This document shows, in pieces, positions 51,384-59,112 of a stretch of DNA of 64,000 bases; within the stretch, counting starts at the first letter, position 1, and every line of letters begins with the position of its first letter. A model generated the notes under the pieces. That model was given only the letters and a program-made list of their open reading frames with translations. It did no database searches and was not told where the DNA came from. The position numbers and the translations under genes were made by a program. Origin of the DNA: Lysobacterales bacterium (lineage in GTDB: Bacteria > Pseudomonadota > Gammaproteobacteria > Xanthomonadales > Xanthomonadaceae); assembly GCA_016718605.1 (NCBI GenBank), contig JADKCY010000003.1, forward strand, positions 682,001-746,000, read 5' to 3'.

Positions 51384-52682
51384 ATGAGCGATTTGAGCTA
51401 CCAATCGGGCTTTGCCAACCACTTCGCGAGCGAAGCCTTGCCCGGCGCCTTGCCGGAAGGCCGCAATTCCCCACAGCGCTGCGCCTATGGCCTGTATGCC
51501 GAACAGATTTCCGGTACCGCGTTCACCGCGCCACGCGCGGAAAATCGCCGCGTCTGGACCTATCGCATCCGGCCCGCCGCGATCCATGGCGAGTTCTCGC
51601 CCTACGCGCATCCGAGCTTCCATAACGACTGGCAAAGCGGCCCGGTGCCGCCCGACCAGATGCGCTGGAGCCCGCTGCCGATGCCCTCGCCCGAGACGGA
51701 CTTCATCGACGGCCTGTTCAGCATGGGTGGCAACGGCAGTGCCGACGCCGGGACCGGCATCGGTGTCCATTTGTACGCGGCGAATGCCGACATGACCGAG
51801 CGTTTTTTCTACAGCGCTGATAGCGAGTGGCTAGTCGTGCCGCAACAGGGGCGTCTGCGCATCGCCACCGAACTCGGCGTGCTGCTGGTCGAACCACAAG
51901 AGATCGCAGTCATTCCGCGCGGCATTCGCTTCCAGGTGCACCTGCCCGACGGCGTGGCGCGTGGTTATGTCTGCGAGAACTTCGGCGCGTTGCTGCGCCT
52001 GCCCGATCTCGGGCCGATCGGCAGCAACGGGCTGGCCAATCCACGTGACTTCCTCACACCGGTCGCCGCCTATGTCGATCGGGAAGGCGATTTCGACCTG
52101 CTGTGCAAGTTCCAAGGCCATCTCTGGCGTGCGCCCATCGGCCATTCGCCGCTGGACGTGGTCGCTTGGCATGGCAACTACGCGCCCTACAAATACGACC
52201 TGCGCCGCTTCAACACTGTCGGCTCGATCAGCTATGACCATCCAGACCCGAGCATCTTCCTGGTGCTGAACTCGCCCAGCGATACCGCTGGCGTGGGCAA
52301 TCTGGATTTCGTGATTTTTCCGCCGCGCTGGCTGGTGGCACAGGACACCTTCCGTCCGCCGTGGTTTCATCGCAACGTCGCCAGCGAGTTCATGGGTCTG
52401 GTGCGTGGCGAGTACGATGCCAAAGCTGATGGCTTTCTGCCCGGCGGCTGCTCGCTGCACAACACCATGAGCGGGCATGGCCCGGACGCGGCGACCTTCG
52501 AGAAGGCAAGCTCGGCCGATCTGTCGAAAGCCGACGTCCTGACCGATACCATGGCCTTCATGTTCGAGTGTCGCGCCACCATTCGCCCCACCTTGCAGGC
52601 CGTACGCGCCACGCACCGGCAAAGCGGCTACACCGCTTGTTGGTCCGGCCTGCGCAAACATTTTGATCCCACCCGCCCCTGA
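51384..52682 (+). CDS. hmgA: Homogentisate 1,2-dioxygenase
   Basis: A 432-residue Fe(II) ring-cleaving dioxygenase making maleylacetoacetate. YQSGFANHFASEALPGALPE at the N-terminus, PPRWLVAQDTFRPPWFHRN with the first iron ligands, MGLVRGEYDAK and LPGGCSLHNTMSGHGPD all match the family, and length is normal. It lies 19 bases after hpd. Confidence 0.97.
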   Translation: MSDLSYQSGFANHFASEALPGALPEGRNSPQRCAYGLYAEQISGTAFTAPRAENRRVWTYRIRPAAIHGEFSPYAHPSFHNDWQSGPVPPDQMRWSPLPMPSPETDFIDGLFSMGGNGSADAGTGIGVHLYAANADMTERFFYSADSEWLVVPQQGRLRIATELGVLLVEPQEIAVIPRGIRFQVHLPDGVARGYVCENFGALLRLPDLGPIGSNGLANPRDFLTPVAAYVDREGDFDLLCKFQGHLWRAPIGHSPLDVVAWHGNYAPYKYDLRRFNTVGSISYDHPDPSIFLVLNSPSDTAGVGNLDFVIFPPRWLVAQDTFRPPWFHRNVASEFMGLVRGEYDAKADGFLPGGCSLHNTMSGHGPDAATFEKASSADLSKADVLTDTMAFMFECRATIRPTLQAVRATHRQSGYTACWSGLRKHFDPTRP

Positions 52683-52703
52683 TTCCGAGCGACGGATACC
52701 GCC

Positions 52704-53690
52704 ATGAAACTCGCCTCCCTCAAAGCCGGTGGCCGCGACGGCACGCTGATCGTGGTCTCGCGTGATCTACAGACCGCGGTGATCGCCCGCGACATCGCCC
52801 CCACCTTGCAGCAGGCACTGGAAAACTGGGAGGCCTGCGCGCCGCGTCTGAACGCGCTGTCGGAAGCCCTGAACGCAGGCGACTGCGCACATGCCGTCGC
52901 ACTGGACATGCACGCCCTCGCCGCACCTCTGCCCCGAGCCTATGAGTTTGTCGATGGCTCGGCCTATCTGCCACACGTCGAACGCGTACGTCGCGCCCGC
53001 GGCGCGACCGTGCCGGAGAGTTTTTACAGCGATCCGCTGATGTACCACGCCGTCGGTGCGGGTTTTTATGGACCGCGTGACCCGGTGCGCGTTGCCGACG
53101 AGGCCTACGGCATCGATCTGGAAGCCGAAGTCGTCGTGGTGACGGACGATGTCCCCATGGGGGTGACGGCGGCCAATGCCGAGGCACATATCCAACTCAT
53201 CGGTCTGGTGAATGACGTCTCCCTGCGCAATCTGATTCCTGACGAACTGGCCAAGGGCTTCGGCTTCCTGCAGTCGAAGCCGCGCTCGGCCCTGTCGCCG
53301 GTCTTCGTCACCCCTGACGAACTGGGTGACGCCTGGCGCGACTGCAAGGTGCATCTGCCCCTGCTCACCCATCTGAATGGCGAATGGTTCGGCGCGCCCG
53401 AAGCCGGTGAAGACATGCAGTTCAACTTCGCCCAACTGATTGCCCACGCCGCCAAGACCCGCCCGCTTTGCGCAGGCACCCTGGTCGGCTCCGGCACCGT
53501 CGCCAATCAGGACGAAGCCCGCGGTGCCTCCTGTCTGGCCGAAAAACGCATGCTTGAGATCATCGCCCACGGCAAGCCCAGCACGCCGTTTATGAAATTC
53601 GGCGAGTGCGTGCGCATTGAAATGCTGGATCGCAGCGGTCACAGCGTGTTTGGCGCCATCGAGCAGATCATCGAACGCGCGGCCGACTGA
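52704..53690 (+). CDS. Fumarylacetoacetase (FAH family)
   Basis: A 328-residue hydrolase, probably cutting fumarylacetoacetate to fumarate and acetoacetate, the last step of the pathway. The FAH-fold metal site is visible in YGIDLEAEVVVVTDDVPMG (E-x-E ligands) and LIGLVNDVSLRNL. Further on are QFNFAQLIAHAAKTRPL and GSGTVANQDEARGASCL. It starts 21 bases after hmgA. It is the shorter bacterial type, which differs from the 420-residue eukaryote-like enzyme. Confidence 0.92.
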   Translation: MKLASLKAGGRDGTLIVVSRDLQTAVIARDIAPTLQQALENWEACAPRLNALSEALNAGDCAHAVALDMHALAAPLPRAYEFVDGSAYLPHVERVRRARGATVPESFYSDPLMYHAVGAGFYGPRDPVRVADEAYGIDLEAEVVVVTDDVPMGVTAANAEAHIQLIGLVNDVSLRNLIPDELAKGFGFLQSKPRSALSPVFVTPDELGDAWRDCKVHLPLLTHLNGEWFGAPEAGEDMQFNFAQLIAHAAKTRPLCAGTLVGSGTVANQDEARGASCLAEKRMLEIIAHGKPSTPFMKFGECVRIEMLDRSGHSVFGAIEQIIERAAD

Positions 53691-54057
53691 GGACGAACAC
53701 AGGCACGGATGCGCGATCACCGCTGGTAGCGTCATTCGATCGGTGTCATGAGCGCGGCCGTGAAAACTTGCCTTGCGTCTTTTTCGTCATCCACACGGAT
53801 AGTGAAGCTCCGCGTCCAACGTGCTGGCCATGCGCGCGAAGGCGGCTATCGCTCTATTGCGCTTGGCTGTTGACTCCCTGCACAGAGACAAAAAGCCAAG
53901 GGCCTCCCGAATGTTCTGCCGCCAACCAAAGCACCGTGCCAGTTGCGCAAGGTGCCCAAGGGGCCAGAACAAGAGCACACGAACACTCGCCATCCCTCGC
54001 GTTTTCCAGCACGCTGCGAGTACGCTGTCGACACACACGTCGAAGGAAGGGTCGACC
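53691..54057 (+). other. Gene-free stretch between fumarylacetoacetase and maiA
   Basis: This 367-base gap interrupts an otherwise tight gene set. Open frames exist on both strands, but none has coding character. No clear terminator is visible. A separate promoter for maiA may lie here; a GGAAGG ribosome site just before 54058 is the only clear signal. Confidence 0.5.
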
Positions 54058-54717
54058 ATGTCCGAGTTGCTGACGCTTTACAGCTATTGGCGATCCAGCG
54101 CCGCGTATCGGGTGCGTATTGCACTCAATCTCAAGCAAGTGAAGTACGCCCAGAAGGCGGTACACCTGCTCAATCAGGGCGGCGAACAGCGTCTGCCCGA
54201 GTTTCGCGAGGTCAATCCGCAGGGACTGATACCCGTATTGGTCGATGGTGAGCGCGTGATTCGTCAGTCGCTGGCGATCATCGAATATCTGGACGACACG
54301 ATTCCCGAACACCCTCTGCTTCCGACTGCCGCGCGCGATCGCGCCCGCGTGCGCGCCCTAGCGCTGTTGATCGCCTGCGACGTGCATCCGCTCAACAACC
54401 TGCGCGTCCTGCAGTATCTGGAAAACCAACTGCACATCGACTCGGCACGACGCGAAGCCTGGGTGCGGCACTGGATTCACGAGGGCTTGCATGCCTTCGA
54501 ACAGATGGTCACCGATCATCCGTCCACCAGTACCTATTGCGAAGGCGAAGTGCCCGGCATGGCCGATTGCTGCCTGATCCCGCAGATGTACAACGCGCGG
54601 CGATTCCACATGGACATCGCGCAGTACCCCACCCTGCAACGCATCGAAGCGGCCTGCCTGGCGCTGCCCGAGTTCCAGCAGGCCGCACCTGAACAACAGG
54701 AAGACGCGCCGCGCTGA
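54058..54717 (+). CDS. maiA: Maleylacetoacetate isomerase (zeta-class GST)
   Basis: A 219-residue glutathione-dependent isomerase turning maleylacetoacetate into fumarylacetoacetate. The zeta-class signature LYSYWRSSAAYRVRIALN opens the thioredoxin-like domain, NPQGLIPVLVDG and QSLAIIEYLDD follow, and DVHPLNNLRVLQYL with PGMADCCLIPQMYNARRF fill the helical domain. ATG 54058 has GGAAGG upstream and gives the family length; the frame is open to 53821 but lacks coding features. Confidence 0.94.
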   Translation: MSELLTLYSYWRSSAAYRVRIALNLKQVKYAQKAVHLLNQGGEQRLPEFREVNPQGLIPVLVDGERVIRQSLAIIEYLDDTIPEHPLLPTAARDRARVRALALLIACDVHPLNNLRVLQYLENQLHIDSARREAWVRHWIHEGLHAFEQMVTDHPSTSTYCEGEVPGMADCCLIPQMYNARRFHMDIAQYPTLQRIEAACLALPEFQQAAPEQQEDAPR

Positions 54718-54738
54718 ATGCGCGACGCGTCACCGTCT

Positions 54739-55650
54739 TCAACCCTTCACTTCCACTTCGACGTCACCATCGACATTGGCGTCGACGTCTGCGTCGGCGT
54801 CATCGTCGCCAAACTGCCATGTCGATTTGGCGTGCTCGCCATACCAGCGACCCTCGATGCGCACCAATTCGTGCTCAGCAGCAATCGGGGCGTCAAACAC
54901 TTCGATGGTGGTCCGCACCCGCGCGCGGTCGCCCTCAATCTCCAGCACTTCCACCTGCAGACTCGATGCAATCGCGTCCAGATCAATGCCATACACCACC
55001 ACCGCCTCTTTGGCCGCCGCCAGCACACCACTGGCACGCTGCAGCAACTGATCCAGTGACAGACGACGCAAGCCATCCAGACTGTCAATCCGCGTTGCAC
55101 GCACACCGTCGGCCACTGCCGTCAACGCGGCGCGGGCTAGGTCCGGACTGAAGAAATCGGTCACGCTCAACCAGTGCTCAATCGCCGGCAAGGCCATGCG
55201 CAAAGACTCGCGTTGTGCATCGGTCAGATCGGACTCGGGCGAGGTCACCGCCATGTTCAGCGCGCCGATCGCCATCAAGGTCATCCCCGCCGCCTGCGCC
55301 GCACCTTCCTCCAGCTTGGGCGTGATTTCCTCCATCAGACGATCCACCGCCCCATCCGCCGTCAACTGTCCAATGCCTTCCAGGAATTCAGCCCGTTCGG
55401 CCTCGGATATCGGGCGCTGGCGTTCCTCCTCATACTCGCTCAACAGCAACTGATACTTGTCCGGCGGCAACCCGGCACTCACCAAGGCCTGCACATCGTT
55501 GCGACGGAAATACTCGGCCATCTGCAGAATCTGCACAGCCGGGTCGGTCGCCGCCTGCGCCGCCACCGCAGCGACCATCGCTTGCGAGGTGGACGGCAAC
55601 ATCAGAACACTCGACGACGCGAGGGCGATACTCAATGCAAGGCGTTTCAT
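54739..55650 (-). CDS. Exported protein of unknown function with acidic tail
   Basis: A protein of about 303 residues with a signal peptide (MKRLALSIALASSSVLMLPS to SQA). The body is mostly helical and acidic and resembles no family I know. The last 20 residues are an Asp/Val alternating tail (DADADVDANVDGDVEVEV). ATG 55650 has GGAG six bases upstream, so the longer frame to 55674 is rejected. It converges with maiA. Confidence 0.75.
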   Translation of the reverse strand: MKRLALSIALASSSVLMLPSTSQAMVAAVAAQAATDPAVQILQMAEYFRRNDVQALVSAGLPPDKYQLLLSEYEEERQRPISEAERAEFLEGIGQLTADGAVDRLMEEITPKLEEGAAQAAGMTLMAIGALNMAVTSPESDLTDAQRESLRMALPAIEHWLSVTDFFSPDLARAALTAVADGVRATRIDSLDGLRRLSLDQLLQRASGVLAAAKEAVVVYGIDLDAIASSLQVEVLEIEGDRARVRTTIEVFDAPIAAEHELVRIEGRWYGEHAKSTWQFGDDDADADVDANVDGDVEVEVKG

Positions 55651-56050
55651 GGGCAGCTCCGGGAAGCAGCGCAATCGCTGCAGGTGTAGTGTGCTGGTTG
55701 TCTACTACACCTAACAGTGCTGGAAGTCATCCCACCGAAAGGCGATCCACCCATGCGAGCTATGAGCCGCTCGCTCACCCACATTGCTAAGGAACATTTC
55801 ACGCATGCGATGCCTCGCTTGACCCTCCCTGAGCGTTGACACTTCGGGCAGATCAGGACACGTTCTAAACCTGTGACGCGTATTCCAGTAATTCAAGACC
55901 CAACTGGCAGCGATATCCGACCGACTCCGTATGCCTGGCACGCCGTGTTTTCAGGAGCCCAAGATGCAGGCTACTCGGCAAATCTCGGTCATGAAGTTGA
56001 TACCAACCCATGGCTTCCCAGCCCCATCCCAATCCAAAGGACTATAGCCC
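55651..56050. other. Gene-free stretch
   Basis: These 400 bases hold the promoter of the 54739-55650 gene and perhaps that of the next small gene. A minus-strand frame (55711-55941) ends in a stretch rich in charged and aromatic residues (GERAAHSSHGWIAFRWDDF), which could be a gene remnant. I cannot assign it to a family. Confidence 0.4.
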
Positions 56051-56500
56051 GTGGTAATTCGTTTGGCGTTGGCAACGCTTATTGCGTTCTCGGTTGATTG
56101 CGCGGCCATCGATGTTCCCGTTCCCTGCCCGGAAACGCTTGAAACTCAACAACAGGCAATCGGCGCTCCAGCAGTGGCGCAAGTCGTGTCACCGTCCGCC
56201 CCCGATTGGCTGAAGAACGACAATCCGAAGCTGGCACGACTCGAAGGAATCGGATTTCGAACCGGAGGTCCGGACAGCTGGGAAATTCTTGCGCCAGACA
56301 GTACAAGCGAGACCTTCGATACGCCACGCGGCGATGCGAATCGGTGGACGTTTGCTGGACAGGAGGCGGTGTGGCTGACGTGCCACTATCGGGGCACGTA
56401 TCTTTACCTCGCGTATGAGATGGCGCGGGAGCCAATGACCTGCTTTTCACTCGTGCACCCAACGCCAAACGACACAATGGTGGGTTGGTGTTCGCACTGA
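56051..56500 (+). CDS. Small exported protein, STY0301-like
   Basis: A 149-residue protein with a hydrophobic N-terminus (MVIRLALATLIAFSVDCAA) that looks like a signal peptide. The second half has the spacing of the uncharacterised STY0301 family: W-x-F, then WLTCHYRGTYLYLAYEM, then a conserved Cys in PMTCFSLV. The start is GTG with AAGGA nine bases upstream. Function is unknown. Three later cysteines suggest disulfides in the periplasm. Confidence 0.55.
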   Translation: MVIRLALATLIAFSVDCAAIDVPVPCPETLETQQQAIGAPAVAQVVSPSAPDWLKNDNPKLARLEGIGFRTGGPDSWEILAPDSTSETFDTPRGDANRWTFAGQEAVWLTCHYRGTYLYLAYEMAREPMTCFSLVHPTPNDTMVGWCSH

Positions 56501-56574
56501 ACGCCTGACGTGCACTTTTCCAGCGCAATGTGGATCACCACTGTTGCCACCGCCCGAAACCCGAACCAGCCGAC

Positions 56575-56964
56575 ATGCCTCTGAATCCCGAAACCAGCTA
56601 TCTGCATCTCTCCAACGATGGCGCGATCCAGACCCTGCCAGGTGGTGCGGCGTTCTGGTCCTTGCCTGCAGAGGCGATGTCCCCGCTTGATGATGGCTGG
56701 TTGATCACCGAGTTTGTCTGTGCCGAGGATTGGACCAACTGGGAGATGCACCCCGAGGCTGACGAGTTGGTCTACCTGCTCAGTGGCGAAGTGGCGCTAG
56801 TCCTGGAACTGCCAACAGGCACCACGACGACTCGATTGTCGGACCGTGGCGCGGTGGTCGTGCCGCGCGGCGTCTGGCATACCGCCAGCGCCTTCGCCCC
56901 AAGCCGCATGCTGTTCGTCACCCGTGGCGCGGGCACGCAACACCGTCCCCGTGTTTCCGCCTAA
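56575..56964 (+). CDS. Single-domain cupin protein
   Basis: A protein of about 129 residues with one cupin barrel: NWEMHPEADELVYLLSGEVA (first motif; it keeps the Glu and one His of the metal site) and VVPRGVWHTASAFAPSRMLF (second motif with His). It could bind a metal and a small ligand. The role is unknown. ATG 56575 begins at the usual place before the first strand; no strong ribosome site is seen. Confidence 0.75.
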   Translation: MPLNPETSYLHLSNDGAIQTLPGGAAFWSLPAEAMSPLDDGWLITEFVCAEDWTNWEMHPEADELVYLLSGEVALVLELPTGTTTTRLSDRGAVVVPRGVWHTASAFAPSRMLFVTRGAGTQHRPRVSA

Positions 56965-57084
56965 GCTCACGCGCAAAACGTACGCGCCAACCGCCCGTCA
57001 GCAAATCCGTGGGCAAGCGCGGATTCGCCACATATCCGAACGCATCCCTCCGTGAAGCGTCGACCCACCGGGAGCCGCTATAAC

Positions 57085-57978
57085 ATGAAAGTCTTAGTCA
57101 CCGGAAGCTCGGGCCGCATTGGACGCGCGATTGTTGCGCGCCTGATGCGCAATCACGACGTCATCGGCTACGACAGGAACCCTGCGTCAACCACGCACGT
57201 CATTGCCAATGTGGCGGATGAGCTTGCTTTGGGGAAAGCCATCCAGGGCGTTGACGCGGTCGTTCACACGGCGTCGTTGCATGCGCCCCACGTCTCACAC
57301 GTGCCCGACGCCGTGTTCAACGAGATCAACATCGCCGGTACCGAATCCATCATCCGCTGTTGCGCCAGGTACAACGTGCAAAATCTGGTGTACACGAGCA
57401 CAACTGCGCTGTATGGCGCTGCGGCCACGCCCATCGAGCGTGCCAGCTGGATAACCGAAGAAATCGATCCGGTTCCGCTGACCATCTATCACACCACCAA
57501 ACTCAAGGCCGAAGCATTGCTTTGTGCCGCAGCAAACAGCGGGCAGTTGCGTGTGACCGTGATCCGCATGTCGCGCTGTTTTCCGGAACCCGCGCCGATC
57601 ATGGCGATGTACCGACTGCACCGTGGTATCGACGTGAGAGATGTCGCCACGGCACACGAACTGGCACTGACAACCAATGAACAGCCATTTCGCGTATTCG
57701 TTGTCTCTGGAACGACGCCATTTCAACCGGCAGACGTTTTTCGGCTCAAGGCCAACGCCGCAGTGGTCATTCAGGAGCGCGCGCCCGCCATCGCTGAGGC
57801 GTTCGCAAGGCGAGGCTGGATGGTGCCTTCAGGCATTGACCGCGTGTACTCGAATGCGAAGATCCAACGAGAGCTGGGATGGGCGCCACGCTTTGGATTT
57901 GATGCCGTGCTTCACCAATACGATGAGGACTCACCCGAGGTGCTACCGCCAGTGAATCACTGGAATGCACGCGAGTAG
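57085..57978 (+). CDS. NAD-dependent epimerase/dehydratase family protein
   Basis: A 297-residue short-chain dehydrogenase of the extended type. The N-terminal Rossmann motif is VLVTGSSGRIGRAIVARL, the catalytic YHTTK is near residue 138, and TSTTALYG supplies the Thr/Ser. About 50 residues usually found after the active site appear shortened (FPEPAPIMAMYRLHRGIDVR). The substrate may be a nucleotide sugar or another small hydroxy compound. GGGAG lies about ten bases before the ATG. Confidence 0.82.
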   Translation: MKVLVTGSSGRIGRAIVARLMRNHDVIGYDRNPASTTHVIANVADELALGKAIQGVDAVVHTASLHAPHVSHVPDAVFNEINIAGTESIIRCCARYNVQNLVYTSTTALYGAAATPIERASWITEEIDPVPLTIYHTTKLKAEALLCAAANSGQLRVTVIRMSRCFPEPAPIMAMYRLHRGIDVRDVATAHELALTTNEQPFRVFVVSGTTPFQPADVFRLKANAAVVIQERAPAIAEAFARRGWMVPSGIDRVYSNAKIQRELGWAPRFGFDAVLHQYDEDSPEVLPPVNHWNARE

Positions 57979-58193
57979 ACGACAGCGGGATAGCGGGCTC
58001 AGATACTCTCCAAAGCGCATTCCCGACGAACTGCATGCGTGCCCTGGCCTCGCGACAACAGTACTCAGATCGGCAAAATCGGAGCACGCGTCGACGGCGG
58101 TCTTGATGGATACGGCCAGCCTTGATTTGCGCGGTCGATCTTCGTTTCATTGTTCACGGTGACGGTAATCCGCTGGATTCCAAGGAGTTCCAC

Positions 58194-58562
58194 ATGCCTG
58201 TCCATGACATCGCCATCCCGCAACTTCCCGCTCGGTCCATGGTGCGGACAATCGCGTTCTATTCGCGCCTTGGGTTTGATGTCGAGGTCGTTTCGCCCGC
58301 TGGGGACTACGCGATTGGCCATCGAGGGGCACTGGAAGTGCACTTTTTCCACCATCCGGGTCTGATTCCGCAGGAGTCATCCTTCGGTTGTTACTTTCGG
58401 GTGGGCGATGTCGATGCGCTATACGCGCAACTTTCGACCGCCAACTTGCCCGGCGCCGGCATCCCACGCATGACAACGCTGGAGAACAAACCCTGGGGCA
58501 TGCGCGAGTTTGCCATCGTCGATGACGATGGTTCACTGATCCGCGTCGGGCAGGTTCTGTAG
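58194..58562 (+). CDS. VOC family protein (bleomycin-resistance-like fold)
   Basis: A 122-residue vicinal-oxygen-chelate protein. SMVRTIAFYSRLGFDVEV opens the fold, then LEVHFFHHPG, FRVGDVDALYAQLSTANL and GMREFAIVDDDGSLIRVGQ, as in bleomycin-binding immunity proteins and related enzymes. ATG 58194 has AAGGAG six bases upstream, which rules out a longer frame to 58122. Drug sequestration is possible, but other VOC roles are equally likely. Confidence 0.82.
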   Translation: MPVHDIAIPQLPARSMVRTIAFYSRLGFDVEVVSPAGDYAIGHRGALEVHFFHHPGLIPQESSFGCYFRVGDVDALYAQLSTANLPGAGIPRMTTLENKPWGMREFAIVDDDGSLIRVGQVL

Positions 58563-58569
58563 GTCGCGC

Positions 58570-58911
58570 TGGTCAGCCGCCACCACATTCACAATTTCTG
58601 TGCTTCTGCTTGGCGGCTGCGAGACGGCGCAACGCGCCGCCGAGCGCTGCGATGTCGAAGCAGAGAAATGGATCGTGCTGGATGCACCACCGGCACATGC
58701 AGCGGCGTTACGGCGTGCGGCTGAGGCGGATCGCCTTCACCACGTCGAACGGTGGTTTTAGGGCAACGATGGCGCATTGTTGTTGTGTCAACTCCCTCGC
58801 TCGAATGCAGCCACGGAACGTAGTCTTGGCCTCGGATGCGGGTCCGAGCGCTGGACATTTCATCGCGTGACCAGCGGTTGGCGCGAGCCTGAGTATCACC
58901 TGGTGTCATGA
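58570..58911 (+). pseudogene. Lipoprotein gene interrupted by an in-frame amber codon
   Basis: One reading frame holds the end of a lipoprotein signal (ISVLLLGGC) and about 45 residues of mature protein to VERWF, then TAG at 58759-58761. After it come 49 more residues in the same frame (GNDGALLLCQLPRS to EPEYHLVS) and TGA at 58909. The two halves read as one small envelope lipoprotein of a type I associate with Xanthomonadales. There is no normal start codon before the signal, only a GTG at 58600 inside it, so the 5' end is also damaged. Readthrough at UAG is a less likely reading. Confidence 0.6.
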
Positions 58912-59036
58912 GTCATCTGCCAAATGAGAAGACCATTGCGTTGATTGACGCGCCGATCAACGCATTGATGCGCAGATGCAAGGCTAACGTGACGGGACAG
59001 ATGTGGCTTGACAGGTATGCGGTGACAGGGATTTAG
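58908..59036 (+). CDS. Possible small ORF coupled to the interrupted lipoprotein gene
   Basis: An open frame of 42 codons whose ATG overlaps the TGA of the preceding frame (ATGA). The product, which starts MSHLPNEKTIALIDAP and ends WLDRYAVTGI, has no recognisable family. The overlap hints at translational coupling, but the upstream gene appears to be broken, so this may be a remnant of the same gene region. Confidence 0.3.
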   Translation: MSHLPNEKTIALIDAPINALMRRCKANVTGQMWLDRYAVTGI

Positions 59037-59112
59037 CCGTTTTCGCCCGGTCTGTCAGGTGACTGCAGCGCATGGCGTACGTGTGGGCACCGATCTCTCT
59101 CAGGTGCTCTCC

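Noticed and set aside
53787..54059. A minus-strand open frame of 90 codons in the gap before maiA.
   Set aside because: No family, no ribosome site and no conserved motif; it overlaps the maiA start region.
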